A stretch of DNA of 53,444 bases from a virus: positions 1 through 53,444 of IMG/VR virus record IMGVR_UViG_3300030329_003629, one strand, 5' to 3'. The translations under genes were made by a program, and so were the position numbers. This document shows, one piece after another, positions 43,389-50,437 of this stretch (positions are counted from its first letter, which is position 1; each line of letters opens with the position of its first letter). Under the pieces are notes generated by a model. The model worked only from the letters and a program-made list of their open reading frames with translations, did no database searches and was not told the origin of the DNA.

Positions 43389-44167
43389 TATGGTACAATT
43401 GTGGTTTGTATATTCGCTGCTACCATGTTTTGCATAGTCATATTAATAGATCCTTGAGCATCGGGAATGGTAGGATAGTAAGAAGTTCCATTTGGATCTC
43501 CCATTCTCCACCAGTGTTGTAGGTTGGCAGAAAAAGAAGCAGATGATAAATCTGTAGGAGTGCCTCCATTATAAAGCTCTACACACTCAGCGTCAGAGAG
43601 ATATTTGTTATATATAGATACTTCATCTATATATCCATCCCAAAAACCTCCGGTTCCACTATTATTAGCTCCTATAGTGGTAGTTCCTGCTACATCCGTT
43701 TGATTCCATACTGCGTTACTTTTAGCATTATAATTTGTGCCATTTACAGCAAATCGAGCATTATTTGAAGTTGAAGGGACACCATCATACATATATATAA
43801 TATTATACCATGTGGTGGCTAAGAAAGTGGTTGGGTCATTATCCGTCCATGCTCCTGAAACATTAATGGCATTCGTAGAAGATTTATAAAACAACTGAAA
43901 TCTTTCCGACCCTCCATAATTAATATCTAATATTCTTCGGTTTATACCAGGAATGCTATTCATATATATCCATACCGATACACTCCAAGCTCCCGTTCCT
44001 CCGGTTCCTAATAAAGGAGTGGCACTTCCGGTCAAAGCTTGACTGGAGGCCGGTATAAAATTCATTGCATATTTATTTGAAAAGGCAGCAGGTGGCCCTC
44101 CGCCTGGAACACCTGGTTTCAAGTCGTATACCTGACCTGCTATTCCGACTCCAATTCCAGTTCCCAT
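43388..44167 (-). CDS. LamG/concanavalin-type jellyroll adhesin
   Basis: A 259-residue protein. Residues about 55-205 form a LamG-like jellyroll: WSVSVWIYMNS, RFQLFYKSS, WYNIIYMYDG, ATTTIGANNSG-like turn and GYIDEVSIYNKYLSDAEC, the characteristic closing strand. It ends in LQHWWRMGD and a short tail. Such domains bind sugars and are frequent in marine phage tails and Bacteroidota proteins. A Gly-rich N-terminus (first 30 residues) may anchor it. Likely host-surface glycan binding. Confidence 0.8.
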   Translation of the reverse strand: MGTGIGVGIAGQVYDLKPGVPGGGPPAAFSNKYAMNFIPASSQALTGSATPLLGTGGTGAWSVSVWIYMNSIPGINRRILDINYGGSERFQLFYKSSTNAINVSGAWTDNDPTTFLATTWYNIIYMYDGVPSTSNNARFAVNGTNYNAKSNAVWNQTDVAGTTTIGANNSGTGGFWDGYIDEVSIYNKYLSDAECVELYNGGTPTDLSSASFSANLQHWWRMGDPNGTSYYPTIPDAQGSINMTMQNMVAANIQTTIVP

Positions 44168-44168
44168 A

Positions 44169-44654
44169 CTACCAGAGTGCTATAATATCTGTAGCCGTTG
44201 TTTTAGTAGCGTCTACTCTTATTGCTTGAGTAGGTAAAAATGCTCCTGCCGCTATTCCTTTAAAAGTAAGTTCTGTAGTATTAGCGTTTCCATTTTGTTG
44301 TGCTAATTGAATTCCCATATCTCCAGCTACTCCCGCAAATAAAACACATCCTGGAGTTGCTTCTCTATAAATTGTATAAACATCCGTTGCCCCGCCAGCT
44401 GAAGAAGGTGTAAGAGTTAATTCAGTATCACTTACCACTACGCTAACATAATAAGCTATAGAAGCTGTTGTATCATAGACAATGTCCCCTACTTTTACGT
44501 CAGTAGTAAAAGATGTTCCTACGTCTGTTAATGTTCCTGCTACAGAAAAATCTGCTGTTCCTGATGCGACTTCAGTATCAGGGTTAGGGATTCTAACCGT
44601 ATCACTTGGGATAACTGCTAATCCGTTACTTACTTGTAGTTTTTGATATGCCAT
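44169..44654 (-). CDS. Virion protein with GDxVY beta module, 161 aa
   Basis: A 161-residue protein (MAYQKLQVSNGLAVIPSDT...). Residues about 30-90 contain VKVGDIVYDTT followed by VSDTELTLTPS, the same beta module found in the 258-residue virion protein and others here. The end is a Gly/Ala-rich beta region. The N-terminal pattern is known from marine phage structural proteins. Probably a head or fibre decoration protein. Confidence 0.65.
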   Translation of the reverse strand: MAYQKLQVSNGLAVIPSDTVRIPNPDTEVASGTADFSVAGTLTDVGTSFTTDVKVGDIVYDTTASIAYYVSVVVSDTELTLTPSSAGGATDVYTIYREATPGCVLFAGVAGDMGIQLAQQNGNANTTELTFKGIAAGAFLPTQAIRVDATKTTATDIIALW

Positions 44655-44677
44655 TTTATTTCTTTTTTATTTCTTTA

Positions 44678-45244
44678 TTACCATGTTGTTAATGCTGCTC
44701 GCAACCACGTGTCTGTAGCGGTACATAGATAAACATATCCATCAGTCCATCTTATTTCTCCTACTGTACCTGTAGCTGATGCTGATGCTGGTGCTGTATT
44801 TAAAGCATTTAAATTCATTTGTCCTGCCACTTTAACTCCTGTGGATTGTGTAACCATTTTCTCATTACCCCCCGAATAAAGTCGGGTTGCTGTAGCATTA
44901 CATCTTACTCCTACGCTTCCTGCTGTTGTTAGGGATATTTCATCCGTCCCGCTAAATCCAAAAGAAGTATCTGTATCTCCATCATGAATAAAAGTCTCCG
45001 GAATAACAAAATTATCTCCATCCCCCACCATTTTAGAATCACCCAGTGTATTAGCATCTGACCATATGGGAAGGTAAGTAGCCGTTCCCGATCCATCTAC
45101 ACCTCCTCCTGCTGACACAGTATCTTTAATGTCTTGCATAGTGTAAATTTTTCTATCTGCTGCTGCTTGAGCAGAACCTTTGTCTACCGTATCTACTCCG
45201 TCGGGTACAGTATGAAACTTCTGACTATCTGGTATTGTTGCCAT
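44678..45244 (-). CDS. Short tail fibre sharing anchor with the 322-aa fibre
   Basis: A 188-residue protein. Its first 45 residues (MATIPDSQKFHT..., then GSAQAAADRKIYTMQDIKDT) match the anchor of the 322-residue fibre. The rest is a Gly/Thr-rich beta fibre ending in GEIRWTDGYVYLCTATDTW and RAALTTW, a closing pattern seen in many phage fibre tips. It is likely an exchangeable fibre or fibre assembly partner. Confidence 0.7.
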   Translation of the reverse strand: MATIPDSQKFHTVPDGVDTVDKGSAQAAADRKIYTMQDIKDTVSAGGGVDGSGTATYLPIWSDANTLGDSKMVGDGDNFVIPETFIHDGDTDTSFGFSGTDEISLTTAGSVGVRCNATATRLYSGGNEKMVTQSTGVKVAGQMNLNALNTAPASASATGTVGEIRWTDGYVYLCTATDTWLRAALTTW

Positions 45245-45250
45245 CTTCTT

Positions 45251-45430
45251 TTATTTATTATAAGGAAACACTCTATTTAAAGTATCTCTTCGTTTATTAC
45301 ATCCACAATCTTTTCCTGTTGCTTTGGATATAGTATCTACGGCTTTTTTAATTCCGGTTGCTTTAGTGAATTTTTCTACAGTATCCCCAAAGCCTCGTGA
45401 TTTGATTTGATTTACCGAAGTTCTTTTCAT
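45251..45430 (-). CDS. Small conserved basic protein (59 aa) with CGCNKR motif
   Basis: A 59-residue frame, MKRTSVNQIKSRGFGDTVEK..., containing FTKATGIKKAVDTISKATG, DCGCNKRRDTLN and a terminal FPYNK. This pattern is familiar from small proteins of many marine phages. It sits six bases from the fibre gene and directly abuts the 46-residue gene, in line with the tight operon. Possibly a metal-binding or virion protein through its Cys pair; no function is known. Confidence 0.7.
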   Translation of the reverse strand: MKRTSVNQIKSRGFGDTVEKFTKATGIKKAVDTISKATGKDCGCNKRRDTLNRVFPYNK

Positions 45431-45571
45431 TTATTTTTTACAAGTACATAATTTATTTGGACAAGATGCTATATTAAATATTAATTTAGACATCATCCAA
45501 TTCCACTTGCATTTAAATTTACAGGTTAGAGAGGCTATTGCCTCTCCTAACCATACTAATAATTTTCCCAT
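45431..45571 (-). CDS. Small Cys-rich membrane-like peptide (46 aa)
   Basis: A 46-residue frame with MGKLLVWLGEAIASLTCKFKCKW and CPNKLCTCKK; five Cys in all, and an amphipathic or hydrophobic N-terminus. It fits exactly between the 70-residue and 59-residue genes with one to three bases spacing. No family assigned with certainty. Confidence 0.55.
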   Translation of the reverse strand: MGKLLVWLGEAIASLTCKFKCKWNWMMSKLIFNIASCPNKLCTCKK

Positions 45572-45574
45572 ATC

Positions 45575-45787
45575 TTAACCTCTTTTAGTGCTACACCCAA
45601 AATTCTTCGCGTAATTTGCCATTTTTACTACCGACTCTGAATACTTTTTTGTACTCTTCATCACCGCATTGGCTGCACTACACGCATCTTTAAATCCATT
45701 ATTCTTAGCCCACTTAGTAAACTTTCCTTCATTAGATTTTTTAATTTCTGGGAATGCGCTTTTTTTAGTTCTTCCTTTAGTAGCCAT
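45575..45787 (-). CDS. Small conserved phage protein (70 aa)
   Basis: A 70-residue basic protein: SNEGKFTKWAKNNGF, then ACSAANAVM and VVKMANYAKNFGC. The pattern recurs in short proteins of marine phages; role unknown. Two-base spacing to the gene before it. Confidence 0.65.
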   Translation of the reverse strand: MATKGRTKKSAFPEIKKSNEGKFTKWAKNNGFKDACSAANAVMKSTKKYSESVVKMANYAKNFGCSTKRG

Positions 45788-45789
45788 AA

Positions 45790-45999
45790 TTATTTTCTTA
45801 TTGCAGCACCAATGTGTTTCTTCACATTGTTGATTTTTTCATAAGACATATTATGGTCTCCACCATAAGCGTGACCATAATCTTTTTTAGACATAGCTTT
45901 AGATTCATCTCTACGGTCTTTTAAAGACTGCTTGTGATGACCTCTATGCTTATTACCTAAAGACTCATCTAATCTTGCGTTGTAACCTTGCTTTTTCAT
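45790..45999 (-). CDS. Small basic His-rich protein (69 aa)
   Basis: A 69-residue protein, MKKQGYNARLDESLGNKHRG..., rich in His, Lys and Arg, with a recognisable phage-type start (KQGYNARLDESLG). Unknown function. Starts four bases after the beta-barrel gene and belongs to the same run. Confidence 0.65.
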   Translation of the reverse strand: MKKQGYNARLDESLGNKHRGHHKQSLKDRRDESKAMSKKDYGHAYGGDHNMSYEKINNVKKHIGAAIRK

Positions 46000-46003
46000 G
46001 TTT

Positions 46004-46399
46004 TTAAATTTTATATGTTAATCCTATTCTGAAACTTCCCTCTGTATCTGTATCAAGTTCTTTTATATAATATGGCTCCAGATATAATGCTTTCCCTAAT
46101 GGTAAAGAATACCCTACTCCTATACTTAATGAATGAGTAGAATCTGTAGCCATCGTACCTACTAAATAAAGATTGTTTTTAAGTGCATATCTTCCGAATG
46201 CATCATAATCATCTCCGCTTTTTACGATTCCTACTGTTATATCATTATAGATATAACCAATCCCTAATTCCTCTGTAAAATTTTCTGTTCCCCAACTATC
46301 TCCTTCTGCTGGTTGGTTAACTGTTGTTGTTACCATGAATTGTGCTGAAGCAGTAAACGCTAACAGTGCAATTCCAAGTGTAAGTAAATGTTTTTTCAT
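46004..46399 (-). CDS. Secreted outer-membrane beta-barrel-like protein
   Basis: A 131-residue protein with a clear signal peptide: MKKHLLTLGIALLAFTASA, cleaved before Gln20. The rest consists of alternating polar and hydrophobic strands (ELGIGYIYNDITVGIV, LYLVGTMATD, LSIGVGYSLPLG, LYLEPYYIKEL, SFRIGLTYKI), ending in an aromatic or hydrophobic strand like a small OmpA-type barrel. It is probably placed in the host outer membrane during infection; receptor masking or superinfection exclusion is an inference. It has its own TATCTTTG box 29 bases upstream. Confidence 0.75.
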   Translation of the reverse strand: MKKHLLTLGIALLAFTASAQFMVTTTVNQPAEGDSWGTENFTEELGIGYIYNDITVGIVKSGDDYDAFGRYALKNNLYLVGTMATDSTHSLSIGVGYSLPLGKALYLEPYYIKELDTDTEGSFRIGLTYKI

Positions 46400-46428
46400 G
46401 TGTTTTGTTTTGTTATTAATTTTTTCAC

Positions 46429-46436
46429 AAAGATAA
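46429..46436 (-). promoter_or_regulatory. TATCTTTG -7 box for beta-barrel gene and small-protein operon
   Basis: Minus-strand TATCTTTG, 29 bases before the ATG at 46399, in a 50-base AT-rich gap. It would drive the barrel and the downstream small genes into the 188-residue fibre. Confidence 0.6.
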
Positions 46437-46449
46437 TAATATTTTATTA

Positions 46450-46686
46450 CTATCCCCAGCTTCCATCAAGGCGACTTCCCTTACGTCCCTTCTCTCGTTT
46501 TTTCTTTAACATTTTTAATCTTAAGTCTATTATCTTACTTCGCTTCTTTCCATCTAAAATTCTTTGATCTTGCTTATTTTCAAGTTTCTGAATCTTTGCT
46601 ATTGTGTCTTTATATTTTACCTCTCGCTCGGTGTTGACAGGTCTTTGTTTTAGTTTAACTCTTTTATGTTTAGTGTGATTAGACAT
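46450..46686 (-). CDS. Very basic small protein, 78 aa
   Basis: A 78-residue protein dominated by Lys and Arg (RVKLKQRPVNTERE, KKKREKGRKGSRLDGSWG). No family. It overlaps the end of the previous gene by eight bases. Such composition fits nucleic-acid or virion-interior binding, but this is only composition. Confidence 0.55.
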   Translation of the reverse strand: MSNHTKHKRVKLKQRPVNTEREVKYKDTIAKIQKLENKQDQRILDGKKRSKIIDLRLKMLKKKREKGRKGSRLDGSWG

Positions 46687-47005
46687 TTTCTTCTTTTTCT
46701 TTTTTCTTCTTTTTCCACTCTTCGATTAGTTTAGCTGCTGAAGCTAATTGGTCTTTTACGCTCTTTCCTGCAGGTTTCTTCTCTTTCTCTTTTGTTTTTT
46801 CTGGTGTGGTGTCAAAGTTTATTTTACTTTTCTTTAAAACGGTAGTTTTAGTGCTTTCCTCTTCATTAGGACCCGGATTCATTTTTAATTTTCCTCCCGT
46901 TAATCGAGCATAAGAATCAGCTTGAGCTTTACCTACCGCATTGTAAGCAAACTTTCTTTTTTTATTTTTTCCACTATCAGGACATTTATAACTTACTGTT
47001 GGCAT
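46679..47005 (-). CDS. Small basic phage protein, 108 aa
   Basis: A 108-residue protein beginning MPTVSYKCPDSGKNKKRKFAYNAVGK, a start seen in other marine phage genes from memory, followed by a charged, disordered Lys/Glu-rich tail. Not enzymatic by sight. Confidence 0.6.
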   Translation of the reverse strand: MPTVSYKCPDSGKNKKRKFAYNAVGKAQADSYARLTGGKLKMNPGPNEEESTKTTVLKKSKINFDTTPEKTKEKEKKPAGKSVKDQLASAAKLIEEWKKKKKEKEENV

Positions 47006-47016
47006 AATTATATATA

Positions 47017-47295
47017 TTAAGGTTTCATTTTAAATTGAGGAGTCTTAGATAAAGGGTTAGATAAATCTCTTATCTTTTCATCTACCTTAGCAGCTCTTTT
47101 TTGAACACGCTTTAATCTCCGATTAGTTCTCTTGAAAAGTCTGTCTAACTTTTTCTTTTTCTTTTCGTCACTGATATCCCGCTTTTCAATCTCCTCTCTT
47201 TTATCATCAGCTTTTCCTGTTATCTTTTGAGCACGGGATGTAAGACGAGCATCTCTCTTTTTAAGTCTATGCAACTTTTTCTCTGAATCTGGCAT
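47017..47295 (-). CDS. Basic coiled-coil protein, 92 aa
   Basis: Start at 47295 (MPDSEKKLHRLKKRD) is preferred over an ATG at 47328, which would lie upstream of the TATCTTTG box's expected transcription start. The whole product is charged helix, rich in Lys and Arg. First gene of the leftward run, driven by the divergent promoter region at 47300-47345. Confidence 0.55.
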   Translation of the reverse strand: MPDSEKKLHRLKKRDARLTSRAQKITGKADDKREEIEKRDISDEKKKKKLDRLFKRTNRRLKRVQKRAAKVDEKIRDLSNPLSKTPQFKMKP

Positions 47296-47303
47296 AATTT
47301 TAG

Positions 47304-47311
47304 TATTTTTG
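47304..47311 (+). promoter_or_regulatory. TATTTTTG -7 box for the winged-helix regulator gene
   Basis: Plus-strand match to TAnnTTTG, 27 bases before the ATG at 47339. It lies beside the minus-strand box at 47318-47325, so the two promoters face away from each other through the same 45 bases. Confidence 0.4.
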
Positions 47312-47317
47312 TTTTGA

Positions 47318-47345
47318 CAAAGATACAAATTAAATTTAATGCCAA
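47318..47345 (-). promoter_or_regulatory. Divergent promoter: TATCTTTG box with TTG at -33
   Basis: Minus-strand TATCTTTG at 47318-47325 with TTG at 47343-47345, a spacing of 17 bases, slightly short of the usual 19-21. It precedes the leftward small-gene operon. The TTG lies within the first codons of the divergently transcribed regulator. Confidence 0.6.
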
Positions 47346-47809
47346 ATATAATAAGAAAGAACTACGATAGAGTTCAACCCTCTCATGACTATATGAAGTA
47401 TTGGAGGGTGATAAGGTACTGGGCTAAAGCCAAGTACAAGATCGGAACTCCCGATATAGATATGTTATTTTTCCTTTATAGCGAACAAATATTTAATAAA
47501 AGTAAATTTAAAGAGTTTGAAGAGTGCATGTCTTGGGATGAACCCAGATTTCATAGGCTCTTAAAAGAAGGATGGATACACATTTGGCGTAAACGTAAAG
47601 GTAATGAAACAACCTTATATGAACTATCTTATCAAGGTAAACGTCTGGTTAACACACTGTATAAGAAATTAAATGGAGAAGAGATAGGTGAAAGCCCTCA
47701 AGCTAATCCTTTATTTAGACACGATGCTTCTTATATGGATAAGGTTTATCGTAATATGATTATAGAAATGAATAAGTTTATAAAACAACAACGACATCTC
47801 TCTCAGTAA
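47339..47809 (+). CDS. Winged-helix-like DNA-binding regulator
   Basis: A 156-residue protein, the only rightward gene in this stretch. The helical N-terminal half (DYMKYWRVIRYWAKAKYKI, then DIDMLFFLYSE), a recognition-like segment (DEPRFHRLLKEGWIHIWRKR) and a wing-like beta pair (TTLYELSYQGKRLV) give a MarR/PadR-type winged helix. Conserved in related marine phages as I recall them. Its promoter overlaps the divergent late-type operon promoter, the usual position of an autoregulated switch. Its 3' end overlaps groES by 32 bases in the opposite direction. Confidence 0.7.
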   Translation: MPNIIRKNYDRVQPSHDYMKYWRVIRYWAKAKYKIGTPDIDMLFFLYSEQIFNKSKFKEFEECMSWDEPRFHRLLKEGWIHIWRKRKGNETTLYELSYQGKRLVNTLYKKLNGEEIGESPQANPLFRHDASYMDKVYRNMIIEMNKFIKQQRHLSQ

Positions 47810-48035
47810 TCACTGTATAAGGATTGTCTTCAATTAACATTTCATGACCTGCCGCTTTGTCATAATAAATAATATCTCCCTCGTTTATTACTGCCACATC
47901 TGTTCCTTGTTTAATTACCTCTCCTTTCATGTATCTAAAGTCAGAGGCGTCTTGAGCAGATAATAGCAGTCCTGATTTTGTTTTAAGCTCTTCGTTTATT
48001 TTTTTTATTACTATGTATTTCCCTATTGGTTTCAT
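47778..48035 (-). CDS. groES: Co-chaperonin GroES
   Basis: An 85-residue, somewhat short GroES. Strand IGKYIVIKK, the mobile loop with the hydrophobic triple LLL at residues 23-25 that docks onto GroEL, then GEVIKQGTDV, EGDIIYYDKAAGHE and the closing TERDVVVVL match the family. It caps GroEL and encloses folding substrates. It lies downstream of groEL, opposite to the usual bacterial order, and runs into the opposing regulator's 3' end. Confidence 0.88.
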   Translation of the reverse strand: MKPIGKYIVIKKINEELKTKSGLLLSAQDASDFRYMKGEVIKQGTDVAVINEGDIIYYDKAAGHEMLIEDNPYTVITERDVVVVL

Positions 48036-48105
48036 ATTGTTTTAAATTTGATTCTATTTTATTCTCTTCTGATCGAAATACCCATTTTAATAACCTTCTT
48101 AACAT
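47983..48105 (-). CDS. Possible small basic peptide (40 aa) between groEL and groES
   Basis: An ATG two bases after the groEL stop opens a 40-residue frame (MLRRLLKWVFRSEENK... ending KKNKRRA) that overlaps the first 53 bases of groES. The spacing looks like its neighbours, and the peptide has an amphipathic basic start. The long overlap and lack of a recognised family keep this tentative. Confidence 0.3.
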   Translation of the reverse strand: MLRRLLKWVFRSEENKIESNLKQYETNREIHSNKKNKRRA

Positions 48106-48107
48106 TC

Positions 48108-49757
48108 CTAATCTCTTTTGTGAGTTACAATAGCATTAGTAGTAAGAATAGTCGTGGCTACACTAATAGCATTTAATAAAGCATTCTTTGTTACTTTCAC
48201 TGGATCTACAATTCCTAACTTAAACATATCTCCATACTCTCTATTAAAGACATCATATCCTTTATTATTAAAAGGAGGGTGAGGAGCATTCTCACTATCT
48301 CCCATCATTTCTTTGGTATATATTTTCCCCATAATTTCATCTGGGTCTAATCCAGCATTTTTTAATATCTGCTCTAAAGGAGCTCGTAAGGCTTCACGTA
48401 ATATCATCTCCGAAGCTTGATCTTCACCAATTATTTCATCAGTTGCATCTTCACAAGAACATCCAAAATGACGGTGGGTATCATATAAAAATAATCCTCC
48501 TCCTGCAATTATCCCTTCCTGCAGGGCGGAACGCACTGCACAGACCGAGTCATCGACTCGGTCAAATTTTTCTTTTTGCTCTATATCAGAATTAGCACCT
48601 ACATAGATACATGCAATCCCTCCAACTAAACTCGCTATTCTTTCGTTAATAAAGTCTTTCTCATGTTTAGCTGTTAACTGTTCTTGTTGTTCTCTAAGTT
48701 CCTCTACTCTTTTAGTAGTCTCTTTTGTTATCTCTCCATTTTTAATTAAGATAGTAGAATTTTTTCCTACAATAATTTTATCTGCATGACCTAAGTCTTG
48801 CATGTTTATAATAGATAAATCATCTCCTGTCTTTTCAGAAAAATATTTAGCTCCGGTTGCAAAAGCAATATCCTGCATAAGCTCATGTGTTTTATATCCA
48901 AATGATGGAGGAGCAATATTACATAGCTTTAAACCATTACGAGCCACATTCGCTGCTAATGTGTTTATAACATTTACCGAGCATTCTCCAATAATTAAAA
49001 GTTTTTCTCCTGAATTTATAATTGGTTTAAGAACATTCTCAATTTGAAGAATATTATTAATCTCAGTGTCACATATTAAAACTTTAACATTCTCTAATAT
49101 ACACTCGTCTTTTCTTTGATCATTCACAAACATAGGAGATGACCAACCTCTATCTATCTTTATTCCATTAGTTACATCACAATATGTTTTATCTGTCTGA
49201 GATCTTTCTACTGTTACAATCCCATCCTTTCCTACTTTCCTATATGCCTCAGCTACTATCTCACCAATCTCTTTCTCATTGTTAGCAGAAATAGAAGCAA
49301 TATCATCTAACATATCATCCGTTACCTGTACTGCATTTTTATTAAGGTTTTTTACAATCATCTCTACATCATACTTAACTCCCCAAATAACATCCCATAT
49401 ATTATGCTGAGGTTGAATCCATTTTATTCCTGCTTGAATTAATGCTTCTGTTAAAACAATAGCGGTTGTTGTACCATCGCCAGCGACATTCGCTGTTTTC
49501 TCCGAAGCTTGCTTTACCATTTTTACCGCGAGGTTCTCAACCGGATCCTCTAAATCGATAGACTTAGCTACGGTTACCCCGTCCTTAGTTACTGTTAATC
49601 CTTGCGTATGATTATTAGATTCAATAATTACTGTTTTACCGCTTGGACCTAATGTGCTTTTTACTGCTTGTGAAATTTTAGAGATTCCTGATATAAGTTT
49701 ATCTCTTCCCTCTTGATCAAAAGAGAGGTCTTTTGGAGTGTACCCTGGGTTCTGCAT
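48108..49757 (-). CDS. groEL: Chaperonin GroEL
   Basis: A 549-residue group I chaperonin. LGPSG (36-40), TKDG (57-60) and GDGTTTA (93-99) form the ATP site, and RVDDSVCAVRSALQEG with GGG (just before LFLYD) is the catalytic Asp region. The C-terminal VKVTKNALLNAISVATTIL is intact, but the flexible GGM tail of cellular GroEL is missing, so the protein ends in THKRD. All key residues are present and it should be active, folding phage proteins such as the capsid protein with its own GroES. Its own TATCTTTG promoter lies 31 bases upstream. Confidence 0.95.
   Translation of the reverse strand: MQNPGYTPKDLSFDQEGRDKLISGISKISQAVKSTLGPSGKTVIIESNNHTQGLTVTKDGVTVAKSIDLEDPVENLAVKMVKQASEKTANVAGDGTTTAIVLTEALIQAGIKWIQPQHNIWDVIWGVKYDVEMIVKNLNKNAVQVTDDMLDDIASISANNEKEIGEIVAEAYRKVGKDGIVTVERSQTDKTYCDVTNGIKIDRGWSSPMFVNDQRKDECILENVKVLICDTEINNILQIENVLKPIINSGEKLLIIGECSVNVINTLAANVARNGLKLCNIAPPSFGYKTHELMQDIAFATGAKYFSEKTGDDLSIINMQDLGHADKIIVGKNSTILIKNGEITKETTKRVEELREQQEQLTAKHEKDFINERIASLVGGIACIYVGANSDIEQKEKFDRVDDSVCAVRSALQEGIIAGGGLFLYDTHRHFGCSCEDATDEIIGEDQASEMILREALRAPLEQILKNAGLDPDEIMGKIYTKEMMGDSENAPHPPFNNKGYDVFNREYGDMFKLGIVDPVKVTKNALLNAISVATTILTTNAIVTHKRD
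48543..48563 (-). other. Perfect 9-bp hairpin inside groEL
   Basis: GACCGAGTC, a 3-base loop, GACTCGGTC. It is a perfect inverted repeat within codons for the RVDDSV segment near the catalytic Asp. In mRNA it would form a stable stem in an otherwise AT-rich gene. The amino-acid constraint alone does not demand it. Confidence 0.6.
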
Positions 49758-49788
49758 TGTAGTTTATTTTAGTTAATTTAATTTTATG

Positions 49789-49796
49789 CAAAGATA
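49789..49796 (-). promoter_or_regulatory. TATCTTTG -7 box for groEL-groES
   Basis: Minus-strand TATCTTTG, 31 bases before the groEL ATG, next to an AT-repeat tract and the TTAACAT cluster. Confidence 0.65.
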
Positions 49797-49816
49797 TAAA
49801 AATATATATATAATTT

Positions 49817-50007
49817 ATGTTAACATGTTAATCTTCTTTTTCTTTTTTATATATATATATTTCTTTCTTATATATATTATTTTTTATTTAAAAAAAAGGA
49901 CTTCAACTTAACATATTAACATATTTAAATATAAAGTATTAATAATCAATAAGTTATAAAATGTTGAGTTTAAAATAAGTCAACATAAATATGTTAAAGA
50001 TTAACAT
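49817..50007. repeat. Cluster of TTAACAT heptamers in inverted arrangement (candidate origin or operator array)
   Basis: The 318 bases between groEL and the next gene are non-coding and very AT-rich. They contain seven exact TTAACAT or ATGTTAA sites (49817, 49820, 49825, 49908, 49916, 49991, 50001) and a variant pair ATGTTGA/TCAACAT (49961, 49980) whose single base change is matched on the other arm. Sites are arranged as overlapping or spaced palindromes. This fits a binding array for a regulator or an initiator protein. A run of TATATA repeats lies between them (49850-49878). Confidence 0.6.
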
Positions 50008-50014
50008 ATAAGAT

Positions 50015-50048
50015 AAAAAAAAGAGGCAAACCTAAGTTTAACCTCTCT
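50015..50048 (-). terminator. Intrinsic terminator after the 70-aa gene
   Basis: On the minus strand AGAGG and CCTCT enclose a 15-base loop region with a partial inner stem, followed by eight T. It lies 28 bases after the stop codon at 50076 and separates this unit from the repeat cluster. Confidence 0.75.
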
Positions 50049-50075
50049 TCACACAACAGAACAAATGGGTTCTTT

Positions 50076-50288
50076 TTAGAACTCTAACTCTCTCCAGTTC
50101 TTTTTGTCTTCAGCTAATTCAATTCCCTCAGCTATCATATTTATTTTTCTATCGTTCTTAACCGCTCTTTTAATTCGAGCCGCTTGAGCAATACCTGTTT
50201 CTCCGTCAGGACGATCATTAATTAATCTTCCGTCTTTAACGTAAAGTCCATTTACGTAATCTGATGTTGTGCTTGTTTTCTTTGCCAT
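50076..50288 (-). CDS. Small hypothetical protein (70 aa)
   Basis: A 70-residue soluble protein (TSDYVNGLYVKDGRLINDR, then ARIKRAVKNDRKINM and a C-terminal WRELEF). Charged and helical; no motif. It lies seven bases after a 42-residue basic peptide gene and ends before a terminator, so the two form a short transcription unit. Confidence 0.55.
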   Translation of the reverse strand: MAKKTSTTSDYVNGLYVKDGRLINDRPDGETGIAQAARIKRAVKNDRKINMIAEGIELAEDKKNWRELEF

Positions 50289-50294
50289 TGTCTT

Positions 50295-50423
50295 TTATTT
50301 TTTAGTCATTTGTTTAAACGATTTAGAGATATCCTTTTTTATTTTATTGAACTCAGCTTGCGATATATTATCTCTCTTTTCCTTTTTTCTTTTATACTTT
50401 TTTCTGAGCCCTGATGTTTTCAT
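50295..50423 (-). CDS. Small basic peptide (42 aa)
   Basis: A 42-residue frame, MKTSGLRKKYKRKKEKRDN... ending KQMTKK, very rich in Lys and Arg. It starts 14 bases after a TATCTTTG box and is followed tightly by the 70-residue gene. Support is from promoter, spacing and composition similar to other small proteins of this phage. Confidence 0.5.
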   Translation of the reverse strand: MKTSGLRKKYKRKKEKRDNISQAEFNKIKKDISKSFKQMTKK

Positions 50424-50437
50424 TGCTTTATTTTTTA

